A stretch of 64,000 nucleotides of DNA from the NCBI RefSeq assembly GCF_010692745.1, contig NZ_JAAHTB010000009.1, positions 62,001 through 126,000 on the forward strand, read 5' to 3'. Below the pieces are notes generated by a model. That model was not told the origin of the DNA. It searched no databases and saw nothing but the letters and a program-made list of their open reading frames with translations. Source of the DNA: Methylobacterium sp. BTF04. Lineage in GTDB: Bacteria > Pseudomonadota > Alphaproteobacteria > Rhizobiales > Beijerinckiaceae. Every line of letters begins with the position of its first letter. Position 1 is the first letter of the stretch. Both the position numbers and the translations under genes were made by a program. Positions 25,979-35,990 of the stretch are shown piece after piece.

Positions 25979-27082
25979 GTGCCAGGATCTGAGGGTTTGA
26001 GCGGACGCGGCGGCGTGCGCGGCCGGGGGCCGGCGACACGCGCCGACGAGATCGTCGAATCCGTCGAAGTTTCGCTGACATTCGACGACAACCGCCTCGC
26101 GAGCCTCGTCTTCGGCCAGTACGACCAGAACGTCGCCCATATCGAGCGCCGCCTCTCGGTGACCGCCACGGCGCTCGGCAATCACCTCGTCCTCAAGGGC
26201 TCACCGGAAACCGCCGAGAAATCGCGCAAGGTGTTCGAGCGCCTCTACGCCCGCGTGAAGGCGAGCGGCACCGCGCTCACGCTCGGCGACGTCGACGGCG
26301 CGATCCAGGAGACGACGCAGCAGGGAAATCTGTTCCCGGCCGCCGAGGTCAGCGCCGAGCCGGACCGCGCGGTCTTCGACCAGATCGCCACCCGCCGCCG
26401 TGGCGCCGTGCGCGCCCGCAACGCGGCGCAGGACGCCTACATCAAGGCCTTGCGGACCAACGAACTCGTCTTCGCCGAGGGGCCGGCCGGTACCGGCAAG
26501 ACCTGGCTCGCGGTGGGTCACGCGGTCTCGCTGCTGGAACAGGGCCATGTCGAGCGCCTGATCCTGTCGCGCCCCGCCGTCGAGGCCGGCGAGCGCCTCG
26601 GCTTCCTGCCCGGCGACATGCGCGACAAGGTCGATCCCTACCTGCGCCCGATCTACGACGCGCTCTATGATTTCATGGAGGCGCGCCATGTCGACCGCAG
26701 CCTGCAGACCGGCATCATCGAGATCGCGCCGCTCGCCTTCATGCGTGGTCGCACGCTCACCAATGCCGTGGTGCTGCTCGACGAGGCGCAGAACACCACC
26801 TCGATGCAGATGAAGATGTTCCTGACCCGGCTCGGCGAGAATTCCCGGATGATCATCACCGGAGATCCGAGCCAGGTCGACCTGCCGCCGGGCCAGCGCT
26901 CGGGGTTGGTCGAGGCGGTCAACATCCTCGACGGCGTCGAGGGCATCGGCCGCGTCACCTTCCGGGATGTCGACGTGGTGCGTCACGACCTCGTGCGCCG
27001 CATCGTGACGGCCTATGAATCGGCCGCCCACGGCGAGCACGAGGCGGACCGCAACCCCAACCCGCGTCGCCGCCTGTATTGA
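25979..27082 (+). CDS. ybeZ: PhoH-like ATPase (YbeZ type)
   Basis: 367 residues from the GTG at 25979, preceded by GAGGGAG seven bases upstream; the longer frame to 25838 overlaps miaB and is not protein-like. Cytoplasmic ATPase linked with YbeY in RNA metabolism. Seen: Walker A FAEGPAGTGKTWLAVGHA near 165-182, RLILSRPAVEAGERLGFLPGD near 195-214, Walker B-like VVLLDEAQNTT near 263-273, and MIITGDPSQVDLPPGQRSGL near 290-310. An N-terminal KH-like segment (about 25-100) is typical of the family. Confidence 0.94.
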   Translation: MPGSEGLSGRGGVRGRGPATRADEIVESVEVSLTFDDNRLASLVFGQYDQNVAHIERRLSVTATALGNHLVLKGSPETAEKSRKVFERLYARVKASGTALTLGDVDGAIQETTQQGNLFPAAEVSAEPDRAVFDQIATRRRGAVRARNAAQDAYIKALRTNELVFAEGPAGTGKTWLAVGHAVSLLEQGHVERLILSRPAVEAGERLGFLPGDMRDKVDPYLRPIYDALYDFMEARHVDRSLQTGIIEIAPLAFMRGRTLTNAVVLLDEAQNTTSMQMKMFLTRLGENSRMIITGDPSQVDLPPGQRSGLVEAVNILDGVEGIGRVTFRDVDVVRHDLVRRIVTAYESAAHGEHEADRNPNPRRRLY

Positions 27083-27090
27083 CGAGTGCC

Positions 27091-27585
27091 ATGACCAACG
27101 CCATCGAAGCCGAGATCGACGTCGCCGTCGCGGACCCGCGCTGGGAGACGGTGGCGCCCGATCTCGAGGCGTTCGTGATTCGCGCCGTCGAGGCCGCTCT
27201 GGCGATCGCACCGAAGCCGCCGGACAGCGCCGTCGAAATCAGCATCCTGCTGACCACCGATGCGATGGTCCAGGACCTCAATAAGACGTGGCGCGGCAAG
27301 GACAAACCCACCAACGTCCTGTCGTTTCCGGCCCCGCCGCAACCCGCCCATGCGGGTGTCGCGACCCCGCTCGGCGATGTCGTTCTTGCGTATGACACGA
27401 TGCTGCGCGAGAGTGCCGAGCAGTCGAAGCCGCTCAGCCACCATCTTGCGCACCTCCTCGTCCATGGCACCCTTCATCTCCTCGGCCAGGACCACGAGAC
27501 CGGCGAATCGGATGCGGAGGCTATGGAAGCCCTCGAAATCGCGGCGCTTCGTGCTCTCGGTGTGCCCGACCCCTACGCCGATTGA
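27091..27585 (+). CDS. ybeY: endoribonuclease / rRNA maturation factor YbeY
   Basis: 164 residues from the ATG at 27091; a TTG at 27079 overlapping the phoH stop is possible. Zinc-dependent RNase needed for 16S rRNA 3' end maturation and ribosome quality control. Seen: LNKTWRGKDKPTNVLSFP near 65-82 and the metal-binding HHLAHLLVHGTLHLLGQDHE near 115-134 with the diagnostic HGxLHLxGxDH. Eight bases after phoH, so translation is likely coupled. Confidence 0.96.
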   Translation: MTNAIEAEIDVAVADPRWETVAPDLEAFVIRAVEAALAIAPKPPDSAVEISILLTTDAMVQDLNKTWRGKDKPTNVLSFPAPPQPAHAGVATPLGDVVLAYDTMLRESAEQSKPLSHHLAHLLVHGTLHLLGQDHETGESDAEAMEALEIAALRALGVPDPYAD

Positions 27586-27630
27586 GCGGCGATACCGGCG
27601 ATACCGCCTGAACTCCCAGATCAGAGAGAC

Positions 27631-28746
27631 ATGACCAACGATCGAAGTCGCGGCGCGGCCCAGGCCGCGTCCAGCAGCAGTGATGGCGAGGCCCACGTCC
27701 GTGAGCCTTGGTACGACCGTCTCCTGCAGGTTTTCCACCTTCGGCCGCGCGATTCGTTGCGCGACGATATCGAAGACGCCCTGGCCGAGCCCGGCACGGG
27801 CGAGAACGCGTTCTCGCCGCTCGAGCGGGCGATGCTCAAGAACGTGCTCGGCCTGCACAAGGTGCGGGTGGACGACGTGATGATTCCGCGGGCCGATATC
27901 GTCGCCGTCTCGATGGAGACCAGCCTCGGCGATCTCCTCAAGCTGTTCCGCACCGCCGGCCATTCGCGCCTGCCGGTCTATGGCGACACCCTCGATGACC
28001 CGCGCGGGATGGTTCACATCCGCGACTTCGTCGACCACATCGCCGCCCGCGCCGAAGCGAGCACCCGGCGTCCCGCCACGCCGCCGCCCGCGACCGATGG
28101 GGTCGTCGAGCCCGTCGCTCCGGTGCCCCGTGCCCGGCGCGGGGTCAGGGCCCAGCGCGCGCTCAACCTCGGCAACGTCGATCTGTCGGTGACGCTGGCC
28201 GCCACCCGCATCCAGCGCCCGGTGCTGTTCGTGCCGCCCTCGATGCCGGCCATCGACCTGCTGGTGCGGATGCAGGCGACCCGCACCCACATGGCCCTCG
28301 TCATCGACGAGTATGGCGGCACCGACGGCCTCATCTCCATCGAGGATCTCATCGAGATGGTGGTGGGCGATATCGAGGACGAACACGACGTCGCCGAGGG
28401 ACGCCTCGTCCATCGGGTCGACGGCGAGGGCGATGTCTTCGTCGCCGATGCCCGCGCGGGTCTCGCCGAGGTCTCGGAGGCCAGCGGCGTCGATCTCGTG
28501 GCGGCCGTCGGCGAGATGGCCGAGGAGATCGATACCATCGGCGGCCTGATCGTGACCCTGGCCGGCCGGGTGCCGTCGCGCGGCGAATTGATCGCCGGGC
28601 CGGGCGATCTCGAATTCGAGGTGCTCGACGCCGATCCGCGCCGGGTCAAGCGCCTGCGCCTGCATCGCGGCCAGGCCAAGATCACCGCCGTGGTGCCGCT
28701 GGCCCTGCCCCCGCCGAGTTCCCCCGTCGAGGCGCCCGCCCCGTGA
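27631..28746 (+). CDS. CBS-domain transporter-associated protein, CorC/TlyC-like
   Basis: 371 residues. Seen: [20 protein letters not shown] near 70-90 leading into the first CBS domain, a basic/proline-rich insert (about 145-180, including a run of RRGVRAQRA), the second CBS domain with [20 protein letters not shown] near 222-241, and a C-terminal CorC_HlyC (transporter-associated) domain from about 270 ([20 protein letters not shown]). No membrane DUF21 domain, so it is the soluble CorC-like form, implicated in Mg/Co efflux or membrane ion homeostasis. The long insert between CBS motifs is a little unusual. Position in the ybeY-corC-lnt string is conserved in proteobacteria. Confidence 0.9.
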   Translation: MTNDRSRGAAQAASSSSDGEAHVREPWYDRLLQVFHLRPRDSLRDDIEDALAEPGTGENAFSPLERAMLKNVLGLHKVRVDDVMIPRADIVAVSMETSLGDLLKLFRTAGHSRLPVYGDTLDDPRGMVHIRDFVDHIAARAEASTRRPATPPPATDGVVEPVAPVPRARRGVRAQRALNLGNVDLSVTLAATRIQRPVLFVPPSMPAIDLLVRMQATRTHMALVIDEYGGTDGLISIEDLIEMVVGDIEDEHDVAEGRLVHRVDGEGDVFVADARAGLAEVSEASGVDLVAAVGEMAEEIDTIGGLIVTLAGRVPSRGELIAGPGDLEFEVLDADPRRVKRLRLHRGQAKITAVVPLALPPPSSPVEAPAP

Positions 28747-28756
28747 CGGACTCGGT

Positions 28757-30445
28757 ATGATGAGCGAGACCTTCGACGGCCCCGCCGCGCACGCCTTTCG
28801 CGCGCCGGCGACGGGCCCGCTCTCGGGGCTCGCGCACTGGGTGATGCTCACCTCGGGCTGGCGTCGCCTCGTGCTCGCCGCGATGGCCGGTGCGTTTGGC
28901 GCCTTGGCGATGCCGCCCTTCGGCCTGCTGCCGGCCCTCGCGGTCTCGCTCACCGTCGCGGTCTGGCTCATCGACGGGGCGGCCACCGGCCGGCGCGGCA
29001 ATCTCGGCGCGGTCCTCGCCTGTGCGGTGATCGGCTGGGCCTGGGGCTTCGGCTATCTCACCGCCGGCTTGTGGTGGCTGGGCTCCGCCTTCCTCGTCGA
29101 GGCGGAGGAATTCCTGTGGGCCTTGCCGCTCGGGGTCGTCGGCCTGCCGGCGGTGCTGGCGCTGTTCTATGCCTTCGGCTTTGCCCTCGCGCGGCTGGTC
29201 TGGTCGCGCGGCAATGGCCGTCTGTTCGCCTTGGCCTTCGGTCTGGCCACCTGCGAGTGGCTGCGCGGCCACCTGTTCACCGGCTTTCCCTGGAACACCC
29301 TCGGCATGGCGCTCGGCCAGAATCTCTGGCTGATGCAGGGCGCGGCGGTGATCGGGCTCTACGGTCTGACCCTCCTCGTCATCGCCATCGCCGCCGCCCC
29401 GGCGACGCTGGCGACAGCCGACACCACGGCCGGGCGCCTCGGCCCCGTTGCCCTCGCCGCAGTGGCGCTTGCCGCCCTCGCCGCCTTCGGCGTGGCGCGT
29501 CTTCCCGCCGGCCCGGATCCGCGCGTGGCCGGAGTGCGGCTTCGCCTCGTCCAGCCGAACCTCAATCAGGACGCCAAGTTCCGCCCGGAAAATCGCGAGG
29601 ACATCCTCGATCGCTACCTCGCATTGAGCGACCGCGCCGCCGCTCCCGACCGCTCCGGCATCGCCGATGTCACCCACGTGATCTGGCCCGAATCGGCATT
29701 CCCGTTCCTGATCCAGCGCGATCCGCGGGCGCTCGCCCGCATCGCCGCCGCGTTCCCGCCCGGCAAGCAGCTCATCACCGGGGCGGCCCGCGCCGAAGAA
29801 GCGTTGCCCAACGAGCGCCCGCGCTTCTTCAACGCGATTTTCACCATCGCCGCCGGACCGAAGCTCGGGGACGTCTACGACAAGGTCCACCTCGTCCCCT
29901 TCGGCGAGTACCTGCCGGCGCCCCTCGATGCGTTCCTGCGTGCCCTCCACATCCGCCAGTTCGTGTCGATCCCGGGCGGCTTCACCGCCGGCACCCGCGC
30001 CGGTCAGCGCATCCTCACCGTGCCGGGCCTGCCGCCGGTAGCGGCCACCATCTGCTACGAGGCGATCTTTCCCGGTCAGATCGTCCCGATGGCGGCCCCC
30101 GGAGCGCCGCCGGTGGTCCCGGGCCTGATCCTGAACCTCACGAACGATGCGTGGTTCGGCGATACGCCCGGCCCGCGCCAGCACTTCGCCCAGGCCCGCC
30201 TGCGGGCCGTCGAGGAGGGGCTGCCTCTGGTGCGCGACGCCAATACCGGCATCTCGGCGGTGGTCGACGCGCACGGGCGCATCACCGCGAGCCTGCCCCT
30301 CGGTGTCGAGGGTGTGCTCGATGCGGATCTGCCGGCGCGGATCTCCGGTCGGACGCTCTATGCAAGCCTGGGCGATGCGCCGTTCGGCATCCTGCTCGCG
30401 GCGAGCCTGCTCTGCGCCATCGCGGCGAGGCGACGCGGCGCGTGA
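28757..30445 (+). CDS. lnt: apolipoprotein N-acyltransferase
   Basis: 562 residues; several inner-membrane segments in the first 230, then a periplasmic nitrilase-type domain. Completes lipoprotein maturation by N-acylating the lipid-modified cysteine. Catalytic triad visible: [13 protein letters not shown] (Glu, about 310), [17 protein letters not shown] (Lys, about 375), [12 protein letters not shown] (Cys, about 433). Also [17 protein letters not shown] near 172-188, typical of Lnt. Ten bases after the CorC-like gene; its TGA overlaps the GTG of the MFS gene. Confidence 0.95.
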   Translation: MMSETFDGPAAHAFRAPATGPLSGLAHWVMLTSGWRRLVLAAMAGAFGALAMPPFGLLPALAVSLTVAVWLIDGAATGRRGNLGAVLACAVIGWAWGFGYLTAGLWWLGSAFLVEAEEFLWALPLGVVGLPAVLALFYAFGFALARLVWSRGNGRLFALAFGLATCEWLRGHLFTGFPWNTLGMALGQNLWLMQGAAVIGLYGLTLLVIAIAAAPATLATADTTAGRLGPVALAAVALAALAAFGVARLPAGPDPRVAGVRLRLVQPNLNQDAKFRPENREDILDRYLALSDRAAAPDRSGIADVTHVIWPESAFPFLIQRDPRALARIAAAFPPGKQLITGAARAEEALPNERPRFFNAIFTIAAGPKLGDVYDKVHLVPFGEYLPAPLDAFLRALHIRQFVSIPGGFTAGTRAGQRILTVPGLPPVAATICYEAIFPGQIVPMAAPGAPPVVPGLILNLTNDAWFGDTPGPRQHFAQARLRAVEEGLPLVRDANTGISAVVDAHGRITASLPLGVEGVLDADLPARISGRTLYASLGDAPFGILLAASLLCAIAARRRGA

Positions 30446-31617
30446 CATCCGGGACGCAGACCACCACGCGGCCCGTTCTCGTCGGGCTCGGGATCGTGTT
30501 CGTGGCGTTCAACATGCGTCCGGCGCTCACCACTGTCGGGCCATTGCTCGCGACGATCCGCAGCGACATCGGCCTGAGTGCGGCCGGCGCGGCGTTCCTC
30601 ACCACCCTGCCCGTCCTGTGCATCGGCCTCGCCTGCGCCCTCGGGCCCTTAGTGATCCGGCATCTCGGCCCCGACCGGGGCGTGCTCGCGGCGGTGGTGA
30701 TCGTGGCGATCGGCTCGGCATTGCGCGGTTTTGGCGGCACCGTCCCGCTGTTTGCCGGCGCCTGCCTCGCGGCCCTCGGGATCGGGCTTTCCGGCGTGCT
30801 GTTGCCCGGCCTGGTCAAGCGCGATTTTCCCGGCCAGGCCGGCGCGATGACCGGGCTCTACACCATGGTGTTGTGCCTCGGCGCGGCCGCCGGCGCCGGC
30901 CTCTCGGTGCCGCTTGCCGACACGCTGGGTGGCTGGTCCACCGCGCTCGCCGTATGGGGCGTGCCCGCCCTTTTCGCGGCTTGCGCCTGGGCGCCCTTCG
31001 CACGCGCCGCCCCGCCGGCCGAGGGCGCGGTACGTCGCCCTTCGCTCTGGCGCGACGGGCTCGCGTGGCAGGTGACCGGCTTCATGGGACTGCAATCGTC
31101 GCTGGCCTACATCATGTTCGGCTGGCTGCCGGTCCTGCTGCACGACCGCGGCCTGAGCGCGGTCGATGCCGGGTTCGTGTCGTCGCTGATGAGCCTCGGG
31201 CAGGCGCCGGCCGCGCTTCTGGTGCCCACCCTCGCCGCCCGTGTCCGCGATCAACGCCTGTTCGTGGTCGGACTCCTCGCGCTGGCCGTCGGCGCGCTGC
31301 TCGCCTTGGCGATCGGCCCGGTCGGCCTCGCCCGGCCGATCGGGATGCTGCTCGGCTTCGGCCTCGGCGGCCTGTTCGGCCTCGGGCTCACCATCATCGT
31401 CCTGCGCGCGCGCGACGCCGCCTCGACGGCGTCCCTGGCGGCGATGTCCCAGAGCGTCGGCTACACCCTCGCCGCCTTCGGTCCCTTGAGCTTCGGCCTC
31501 GCCCACGACCGCAGCGGCGGGTGGGGCGCCTCCATCGTACTGTTCTGCGCGATCGCGTTCGGCGCCCTGGTTTTCGGGCTCGGTGCCGGCCGCGATCGCA
31601 AGGTCGGCGCTCCCTGA
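30442..31617 (+). CDS. MFS transporter, CynX/NimT-like
   Basis: 391 residues from the GTG at 30442 (GTGA overlap with lnt). Twelve hydrophobic segments. Seen: VAFNMRPALTTVGPLLATIR near 21-40, a signature of the CynX family (cyanate, 2-nitroimidazole or similar permeases), GLSGVLLPGLVKRDFPGQAG near 113-132, and LQSSLAYIMFGWLPVLLHDRG near 216-236 in the second half. Substrate unknown. The same frame is open far back into lnt (from 29071), but that upstream part is a shadow of lnt. Confidence 0.9.
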   Translation: MTSGTQTTTRPVLVGLGIVFVAFNMRPALTTVGPLLATIRSDIGLSAAGAAFLTTLPVLCIGLACALGPLVIRHLGPDRGVLAAVVIVAIGSALRGFGGTVPLFAGACLAALGIGLSGVLLPGLVKRDFPGQAGAMTGLYTMVLCLGAAAGAGLSVPLADTLGGWSTALAVWGVPALFAACAWAPFARAAPPAEGAVRRPSLWRDGLAWQVTGFMGLQSSLAYIMFGWLPVLLHDRGLSAVDAGFVSSLMSLGQAPAALLVPTLAARVRDQRLFVVGLLALAVGALLALAIGPVGLARPIGMLLGFGLGGLFGLGLTIIVLRARDAASTASLAAMSQSVGYTLAAFGPLSFGLAHDRSGGWGASIVLFCAIAFGALVFGLGAGRDRKVGAP

Positions 31618-31702
31618 CGAACGCGCGCGACGTCCGCTCTCGACGTCCCGCAGCCCCGTTTGGGGTCGATGCACGCTGTCTTGGGAGACGACGAAGCGCG
31701 GT

Positions 31703-33787
31703 TCAGGCGATAGCCCGAATCGAAGGGTAATTTTCCGTCGTGCCGGTCGCCGTAATTGGGGCGGTGATAGCGTTCTGCGTTATCCAGGCGAGGGTCTGCG
31801 TCTGCGGCATGGGCCGTGCGAAATAGTAGCCCTGCAGGACGGGACATCCGAGACCGGTCAGTATCTCCGCCTGCGCCTTGGTCTCGATGCCTTCGGCGAC
31901 CACATCGACTCCGAGGGATTGCGCGAAGGCGAAGATCGCTCCCGTGAGCCGGCGATCCTTATGGTCGCCACCGACATCCTGGATGAAGCTCTTGTCGATC
32001 TTGATGCCGTCGAAGTTGATCGTGCGCAGGGAGCCAATCGACGAATAGGCGACGCCGAAATCGTCGACGATGATTCGGACGCCCATCCGTCTCAAGGCGG
32101 CGAGATCGTCGCCTCCGCGCTCGGTGGAGTACACGGCCTCTTCGGTGATCTCGACGGCGATCGATGTCGGGGCGATCCTGTGCGTCGTCAGTTCCTCGGC
32201 GATCATGTCGGCGACCCGATAAGTGCCGAACTCGTCAGGCGAGACATTGAGCGACACGACGATGTCCGGGCGTCCCAGCTGCGCGAGGACCTGTGCCATG
32301 CGGCACACGCCCTGAAACACGGCCCGGGTGAGACGCTCGGATTGCCGTGTGGCGGCCGCGGCCTTGACCACATCGGGCGGTGACAGCCATCCGAGTTCAT
32401 GATGCTTCCAGCGCAGGAGCGCTTCCAATCCGCAGACCTTGCCGGTCCGGCTATCAACCTGCGGCTGGAACCAGACCTCGATGCGTCCCTCGTCGACAGC
32501 GAGGGTGAGGTCCCGTCCGATCCGTTGCCGGGTCACCGTCTCGCGCCGCATGTCGTCGCTGAAGGCGCACCAGGTCGAGCGGCCAGCCGACTTCGCGTGG
32601 TAGAGGGCGATATCGGCGCAGACCTGGAGGTCCTTCATCGTGGCACCGTCTTTCGGAAAGCGTGCGAAGCCGACGCTGGCGCCGGCTTGCCACGCCCGAT
32701 CGGAGAGCCGGAAAGGCTCGCGGAGCCTGTCCACGATCGTTGCGGCGATCGCCTCGTCCTCCGCCTCCATCCTCGGCCGGAAGATGAGCGCGGCGAATTC
32801 GTCGCCGCCGAGACGTGCGATGAGATCGTCGGGGGTGAGAAGGCTGTTCAGCCGGCGAGCAACTTCTATCAATGCCTCGTCGCCTTCCGCATGTCCGAGC
32901 GTGTCGTTGATCTCCTTGAAGTGGTCCAGATCGATCAACATGACCGTCACATCGCCCTCGCCCGAGGAGGAACGCGTCAGAAACTGGTCGAACGCCTTCT
33001 GATAGGCGACCCGGTTGGCGAGACCGGTGAGGTGATCGTGGTTCGCGACGTATTCCAGGCGATGGACAGCCTGCGTCGCCACGACATTCGCCGCTTGCAA
33101 CGATTCGGCGAGGTGAGTCGCCTCGTACTTCAGGCGTGTGGAATCCTTGAAGTGCCGCTCGGTCTTGCTCGTGGACCTGACCATCATGACGAAGAGCAGG
33201 AGCAGGTTCATTGCGATAACCCGCGATGCGATCAGGTCGGCGCTCGCGTAGAGCAGGATCAGCACGAGATTGCTTGGGAGGACGAAGGCGGGGACGACCC
33301 CCCGGTGTGCCCGCGATTCGATCACCGCACCAGCCGTAATCCCGCAAAAAGCCAGACCCGTTGCGATGGTGTAGGCCTGCCCGGCAATCGCGATCCCGAT
33401 GAGACCGACCGTCCAGCTGAGGCCGGAGAAAAATGCGCCGATGGTCAAATAGCGGAGCACGCGATCGGGGTGCCGCTCCGACGTCCCGCTCCGCCACCAG
33501 TATGAGGCCAGGCTGATACGAATGGCGTTGTAGACGGCATTGGAGCCGACCCAGGCGAGCAGGAACCTGTGGTCGACGCTGGGCCACATCATGAAGGTGA
33601 GACAGAAAGAAACGAAGACGTTCGAGATCAGCGTGGTGAATAACGCATGGTGGACGGCGCTGAGTTGATCTCGCATTACGAGCGACTCGATTGTCTGCGA
33701 CTGTCTGCTCATCGTTCGCGCAACCTGCTCACCGTGGCGAAAAATGATTCGCACAACCAGACCTCCCCAATAGGCAGCGAGAAACAT
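31703..33787 (-). CDS. membrane GGDEF-EAL c-di-GMP signalling protein
   Basis: 694 residues from the ATG at 33787. A frame extends to 34018, but that stretch is A/T-rich and contains a TATAAT promoter, so it is leader rather than protein. N-terminal sensor part has several membrane segments (residues about 45-225, for example VLPSNLVLILLYASADLI). GGDEF domain: NHDHLTGLANRVAY near 250, VMLIDLDHFKEINDTLGH near 285, and an intact LIARLGGDEFAAL near 327. EAL domain: GLEALLRWKHHELGW near 453 (EAL intact), SLNVSPDEF near 510, IIVDDFGVAYSSI near 575 (DDFGxGYSS with V-A for T-G) and KIDKSFI near 598. Both motifs are intact, so it could make or break down c-di-GMP. No adjacent chemosensory gene explains its input. 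Confidence 0.9.
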   Translation of the reverse strand: MFLAAYWGGLVVRIIFRHGEQVARTMSRQSQTIESLVMRDQLSAVHHALFTTLISNVFVSFCLTFMMWPSVDHRFLLAWVGSNAVYNAIRISLASYWWRSGTSERHPDRVLRYLTIGAFFSGLSWTVGLIGIAIAGQAYTIATGLAFCGITAGAVIESRAHRGVVPAFVLPSNLVLILLYASADLIASRVIAMNLLLLFVMMVRSTSKTERHFKDSTRLKYEATHLAESLQAANVVATQAVHRLEYVANHDHLTGLANRVAYQKAFDQFLTRSSSGEGDVTVMLIDLDHFKEINDTLGHAEGDEALIEVARRLNSLLTPDDLIARLGGDEFAALIFRPRMEAEDEAIAATIVDRLREPFRLSDRAWQAGASVGFARFPKDGATMKDLQVCADIALYHAKSAGRSTWCAFSDDMRRETVTRQRIGRDLTLAVDEGRIEVWFQPQVDSRTGKVCGLEALLRWKHHELGWLSPPDVVKAAAATRQSERLTRAVFQGVCRMAQVLAQLGRPDIVVSLNVSPDEFGTYRVADMIAEELTTHRIAPTSIAVEITEEAVYSTERGGDDLAALRRMGVRIIVDDFGVAYSSIGSLRTINFDGIKIDKSFIQDVGGDHKDRRLTGAIFAFAQSLGVDVVAEGIETKAQAEILTGLGCPVLQGYYFARPMPQTQTLAWITQNAITAPITATGTTENYPSIRAIA

Positions 33788-33863
33788 GAAAAAAATCTTG
33801 CCAGCAGGCGGGAGTGGTGACGAGATACAAATAGTCTGGTGAATAAATTTGTGGATAGACGGT

Positions 33864-33894
33864 ATTATACAGAGATTAAGCCGATTCTTATCAA
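33864..33894 (-). promoter_or_regulatory. candidate sigma70 promoter of the GGDEF-EAL gene
   Basis: On the minus strand TTGATA (33894-33889) and a perfect TATAAT (33869-33864) are 19 bases apart, a little wide. Predicted transcription would begin about 70 bases before the ATG at 33787. The -35 overlaps the ATTCTT/AAGAAT palindrome at 33884-33898, a possible operator. Confidence 0.4.
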
Positions 33895-34171
33895 GAATTA
33901 ATCGAGAATATAGACGTATATACCGGTAAATATCCGGCAACACGACAATCCGATTTTCGGAGATAAGCTTTTGGTGCGAAAACGGGCTTGCGATTTCTAG
34001 CAGGCCATGACGCCACATCGCTGCTGCGTCGGGGCGCGTGCCGGCGGTTTCTTCATCGGCACGTCGCGTGCTTACTGTTGCTTGTTGAGCGTCGTCTCCA
34101 ACTTGCCCAGGGTCGCATCACAGTCACCGCTCTGTCGGCCCGGCCCCGGCAGGGCGCCGCATTTGGGCACG

Positions 34172-34207
34172 AAAAAGCCCCGCAGGGTCGGAGGACCCTG
34201 CGAGGCT
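34172..34207 (-). terminator. rho-independent terminator of katA
   Basis: On the minus strand AGCCTCGCAGGGTC and GACCCTGCGGGGCT pair over 14 positions (one U-G wobble) around a CTCC loop, followed by a T run (A run at 34172-34176 on the plus strand). It lies 33 bases beyond the katA stop. Confidence 0.9.
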
Positions 34208-34239
34208 CTTGGCCGTCCTGGAACGACGACGATCTCAGT

Positions 34240-35829
34240 TCACTCGGCGGCGACGCGGTGGGCGTGGCTGCCATCGGTGTAGGTCTCGGCCTGGAGACGC
34301 TGTCCCGGAGCCGCGCGGCCCGGCAGCGGCGGCAGGGCAAGGGCCTTTCGAAGGTCGATGCCCGCCCCCTCGGCGACCCGGCGGCCGTAGTCGGCGTCGG
34401 CATGAGAGAAGTGCCAGACCATCCGGAGCTGGATCGCCTCGGGGCATTCCTTCATGTCGGCCACGAGATTGGCGATCAGGTCGTCGCGCTCCCAGGTCTC
34501 GAACGAGCGGTAGCGCACGCCGGCCTGGACGTAGTCGTCCTCGGTGCGGCTCGTCTGATAGCGACCGAGCTGCCCCTGGATCGGCTGGTGATACTCGCGC
34601 GCGGGCTTGGGTGCCTCCGCGAGGCCGCCCTGGATCGTGCTCGGCTCGTAGTTGACGTGCTTGTTCGAACCGAGCCCGTCGACGTAGTGGGTCATCTGGC
34701 CGTCACGCTGGTTGCTGGCGACCTTCACGCCGGGAGCCGGCGCGTTGATCGGAAGCTGCAGGTAGTTCGGGCCGACGCGGTAGCGCTGGGTGTCCGAGTA
34801 GGACAGCGTGCGCCCCTGGAGCATCTTGTCGTCCGAGAAGTCGATGCCGTCCACGAGCACGCCGGTACCGAAGGCCGATTGCTCGACCTCGGCGAAGAAG
34901 TTGTCGGGCACCCGGTCGAGCACCATCCGGCCGCAGGGGCGCAGCGGGAAGTCTTCCACCGGCCACAGCTTGGTGTCGTCGAGGGGATCGAACGACAGGT
35001 GATCGTTCGGGCCGTCCGGCATGATCTGCACCGAGAATTCCCACTCGGGGAAATTGCCGGCGGCGATGGTGTCGTACAGGTCCTTCGTGGCGTGGCCGAC
35101 ATCCTTGGCCTGCACCGCTTCGGCCTGGGCCGAGGTCAGGTTCCGCACGCCCTGCTTCGGGGTCCAGTGGAACTTGCACAGCACCGCTTCGCCCGCATCG
35201 TTGACGAGCTTGTAGGTGTTGACGCCCGAGCCCTCCATCTCGCGATAGTTCGCGGGGATGCCCCAGGGCGACTTCAGGTGCGTGACCATGTGGATCGACT
35301 CGGGGTGGGCCGCCACGAAGTCGAAGAAGCGCCAGGCCTCCTGGCGGTTGGTCACCGGGTCGGGCTTGAACGCGTGGATCATGTCGGGGAACTTGATCGC
35401 GTCACGAATGAAGAAGACCTTGAGGTTGTTGCCGACGAGATCCCAGTTTCCGTCGACGGTCTTGAACTTCACCGCAAAGCCGCGCGGGTCGCGGGCGGTC
35501 TCGGGGCTCTCCTTGGCACCGGCCACGGTGGAGAAGCGCACGAACATCGGCGTCTTCACGCCGGTCTCGTTGAGGACGCGGGCGCGGGTGTACTTGGAAG
35601 CCGGCTCGTCGCCGATCGTGCCATAGGCCTCGAAGAAGCCGTGGGCGCCGGTCCCGCGGGCATGCACCACGCGCTCGGGGATACGCTCGCGGTCGAAATG
35701 CGTGATCTTCTCGATGAACTGGTAGTTCTCGAGGGTCGCCGGGCCGCGCTCGCCGACCGTGCGGGTGCTCTGGTTGTCACGGACCGGATGGCCCTGGCGG
35801 GTGGTCAGTATCGGACGTTGATCGCTCAT
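34240..35829 (-). CDS. katA: haem catalase, KatA type
   Basis: 529 residues, a monofunctional haem catalase (2 H2O2 to 2 H2O and O2). Seen: [20 protein letters not shown] at the N-terminus, [20 protein letters not shown] near 46-65 (catalytic His), [20 protein letters not shown] near 96-115, [19 protein letters not shown] near 140 (catalytic Asn region), and the proximal haem-ligand segment [20 protein letters not shown] near 345-364 with the conserved tyrosine. Transcribed divergently from oxyR with a 159-base spacer containing an OxyR-type palindrome, so peroxide induction is very likely. Confidence 0.96.
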   Translation of the reverse strand: MSDQRPILTTRQGHPVRDNQSTRTVGERGPATLENYQFIEKITHFDRERIPERVVHARGTGAHGFFEAYGTIGDEPASKYTRARVLNETGVKTPMFVRFSTVAGAKESPETARDPRGFAVKFKTVDGNWDLVGNNLKVFFIRDAIKFPDMIHAFKPDPVTNRQEAWRFFDFVAAHPESIHMVTHLKSPWGIPANYREMEGSGVNTYKLVNDAGEAVLCKFHWTPKQGVRNLTSAQAEAVQAKDVGHATKDLYDTIAAGNFPEWEFSVQIMPDGPNDHLSFDPLDDTKLWPVEDFPLRPCGRMVLDRVPDNFFAEVEQSAFGTGVLVDGIDFSDDKMLQGRTLSYSDTQRYRVGPNYLQLPINAPAPGVKVASNQRDGQMTHYVDGLGSNKHVNYEPSTIQGGLAEAPKPAREYHQPIQGQLGRYQTSRTEDDYVQAGVRYRSFETWERDDLIANLVADMKECPEAIQLRMVWHFSHADADYGRRVAEGAGIDLRKALALPPLPGRAAPGQRLQAETYTDGSHAHRVAAE

Positions 35830-35975
35830 GCGGCGCGCGCTCCTCGGCTCAAGGCGGCCAGGACGGGGATGCGGGGGGACATCGGCCTCGCCCTTCTCCG
35901 ACCCTGGAATGGTTCTGAGACCGCGTTATGAACCGGTCTCCACCCTTTGACCAATGCATCGTGGCAAAGGTTCTG

Positions 35976-35990
35976 ATAGGCTGAGCCTAT
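35976..35990. promoter_or_regulatory. OxyR-type palindromic operator overlapping the oxyR start
   Basis: ATAGGCTGAGCCTAT is a perfect seven-base inverted repeat around one base and fits the LysR-type ATAG-N7-CTAT form reported for OxyR sites in rhizobia. AGGTTC (35968-35973) and GAACCT (35991-35996) flank it as a further inverted pair. The final AT of the core is the AT of the oxyR ATG (35989-35991), so a bound regulator would cover the start. Confidence 0.75.

Larger units (their letters stand above)
33788..34239. other. gene-free, partly A/T-rich region between katA and the GGDEF-EAL gene
   Basis: 452 bases. The part from 33788 to about 33990 is strikingly A/T-rich for this chromosome and carries the GGDEF-EAL promoter (33864-33894) and a small palindrome ATTCTT-ATC-AAGAAT (33884-33898). 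The part nearer katA contains the katA terminator. No protein gene recognised. Confidence 0.6.

Noticed and set aside
29071..30441. Upstream extension of the MFS frame
   Set aside because: It is an arginine-rich shadow of lnt in another frame; the true MFS start is the GTG at 30442.
28682..30448. A 588-residue minus-strand frame
   Set aside because: Antisense of lnt, low-complexity Gly/Arg/Glu composition.
33988..35931. A 647-residue plus-strand frame opposite katA
   Set aside because: Shadow of katA with Val/Leu/His/Arg-rich noise composition.
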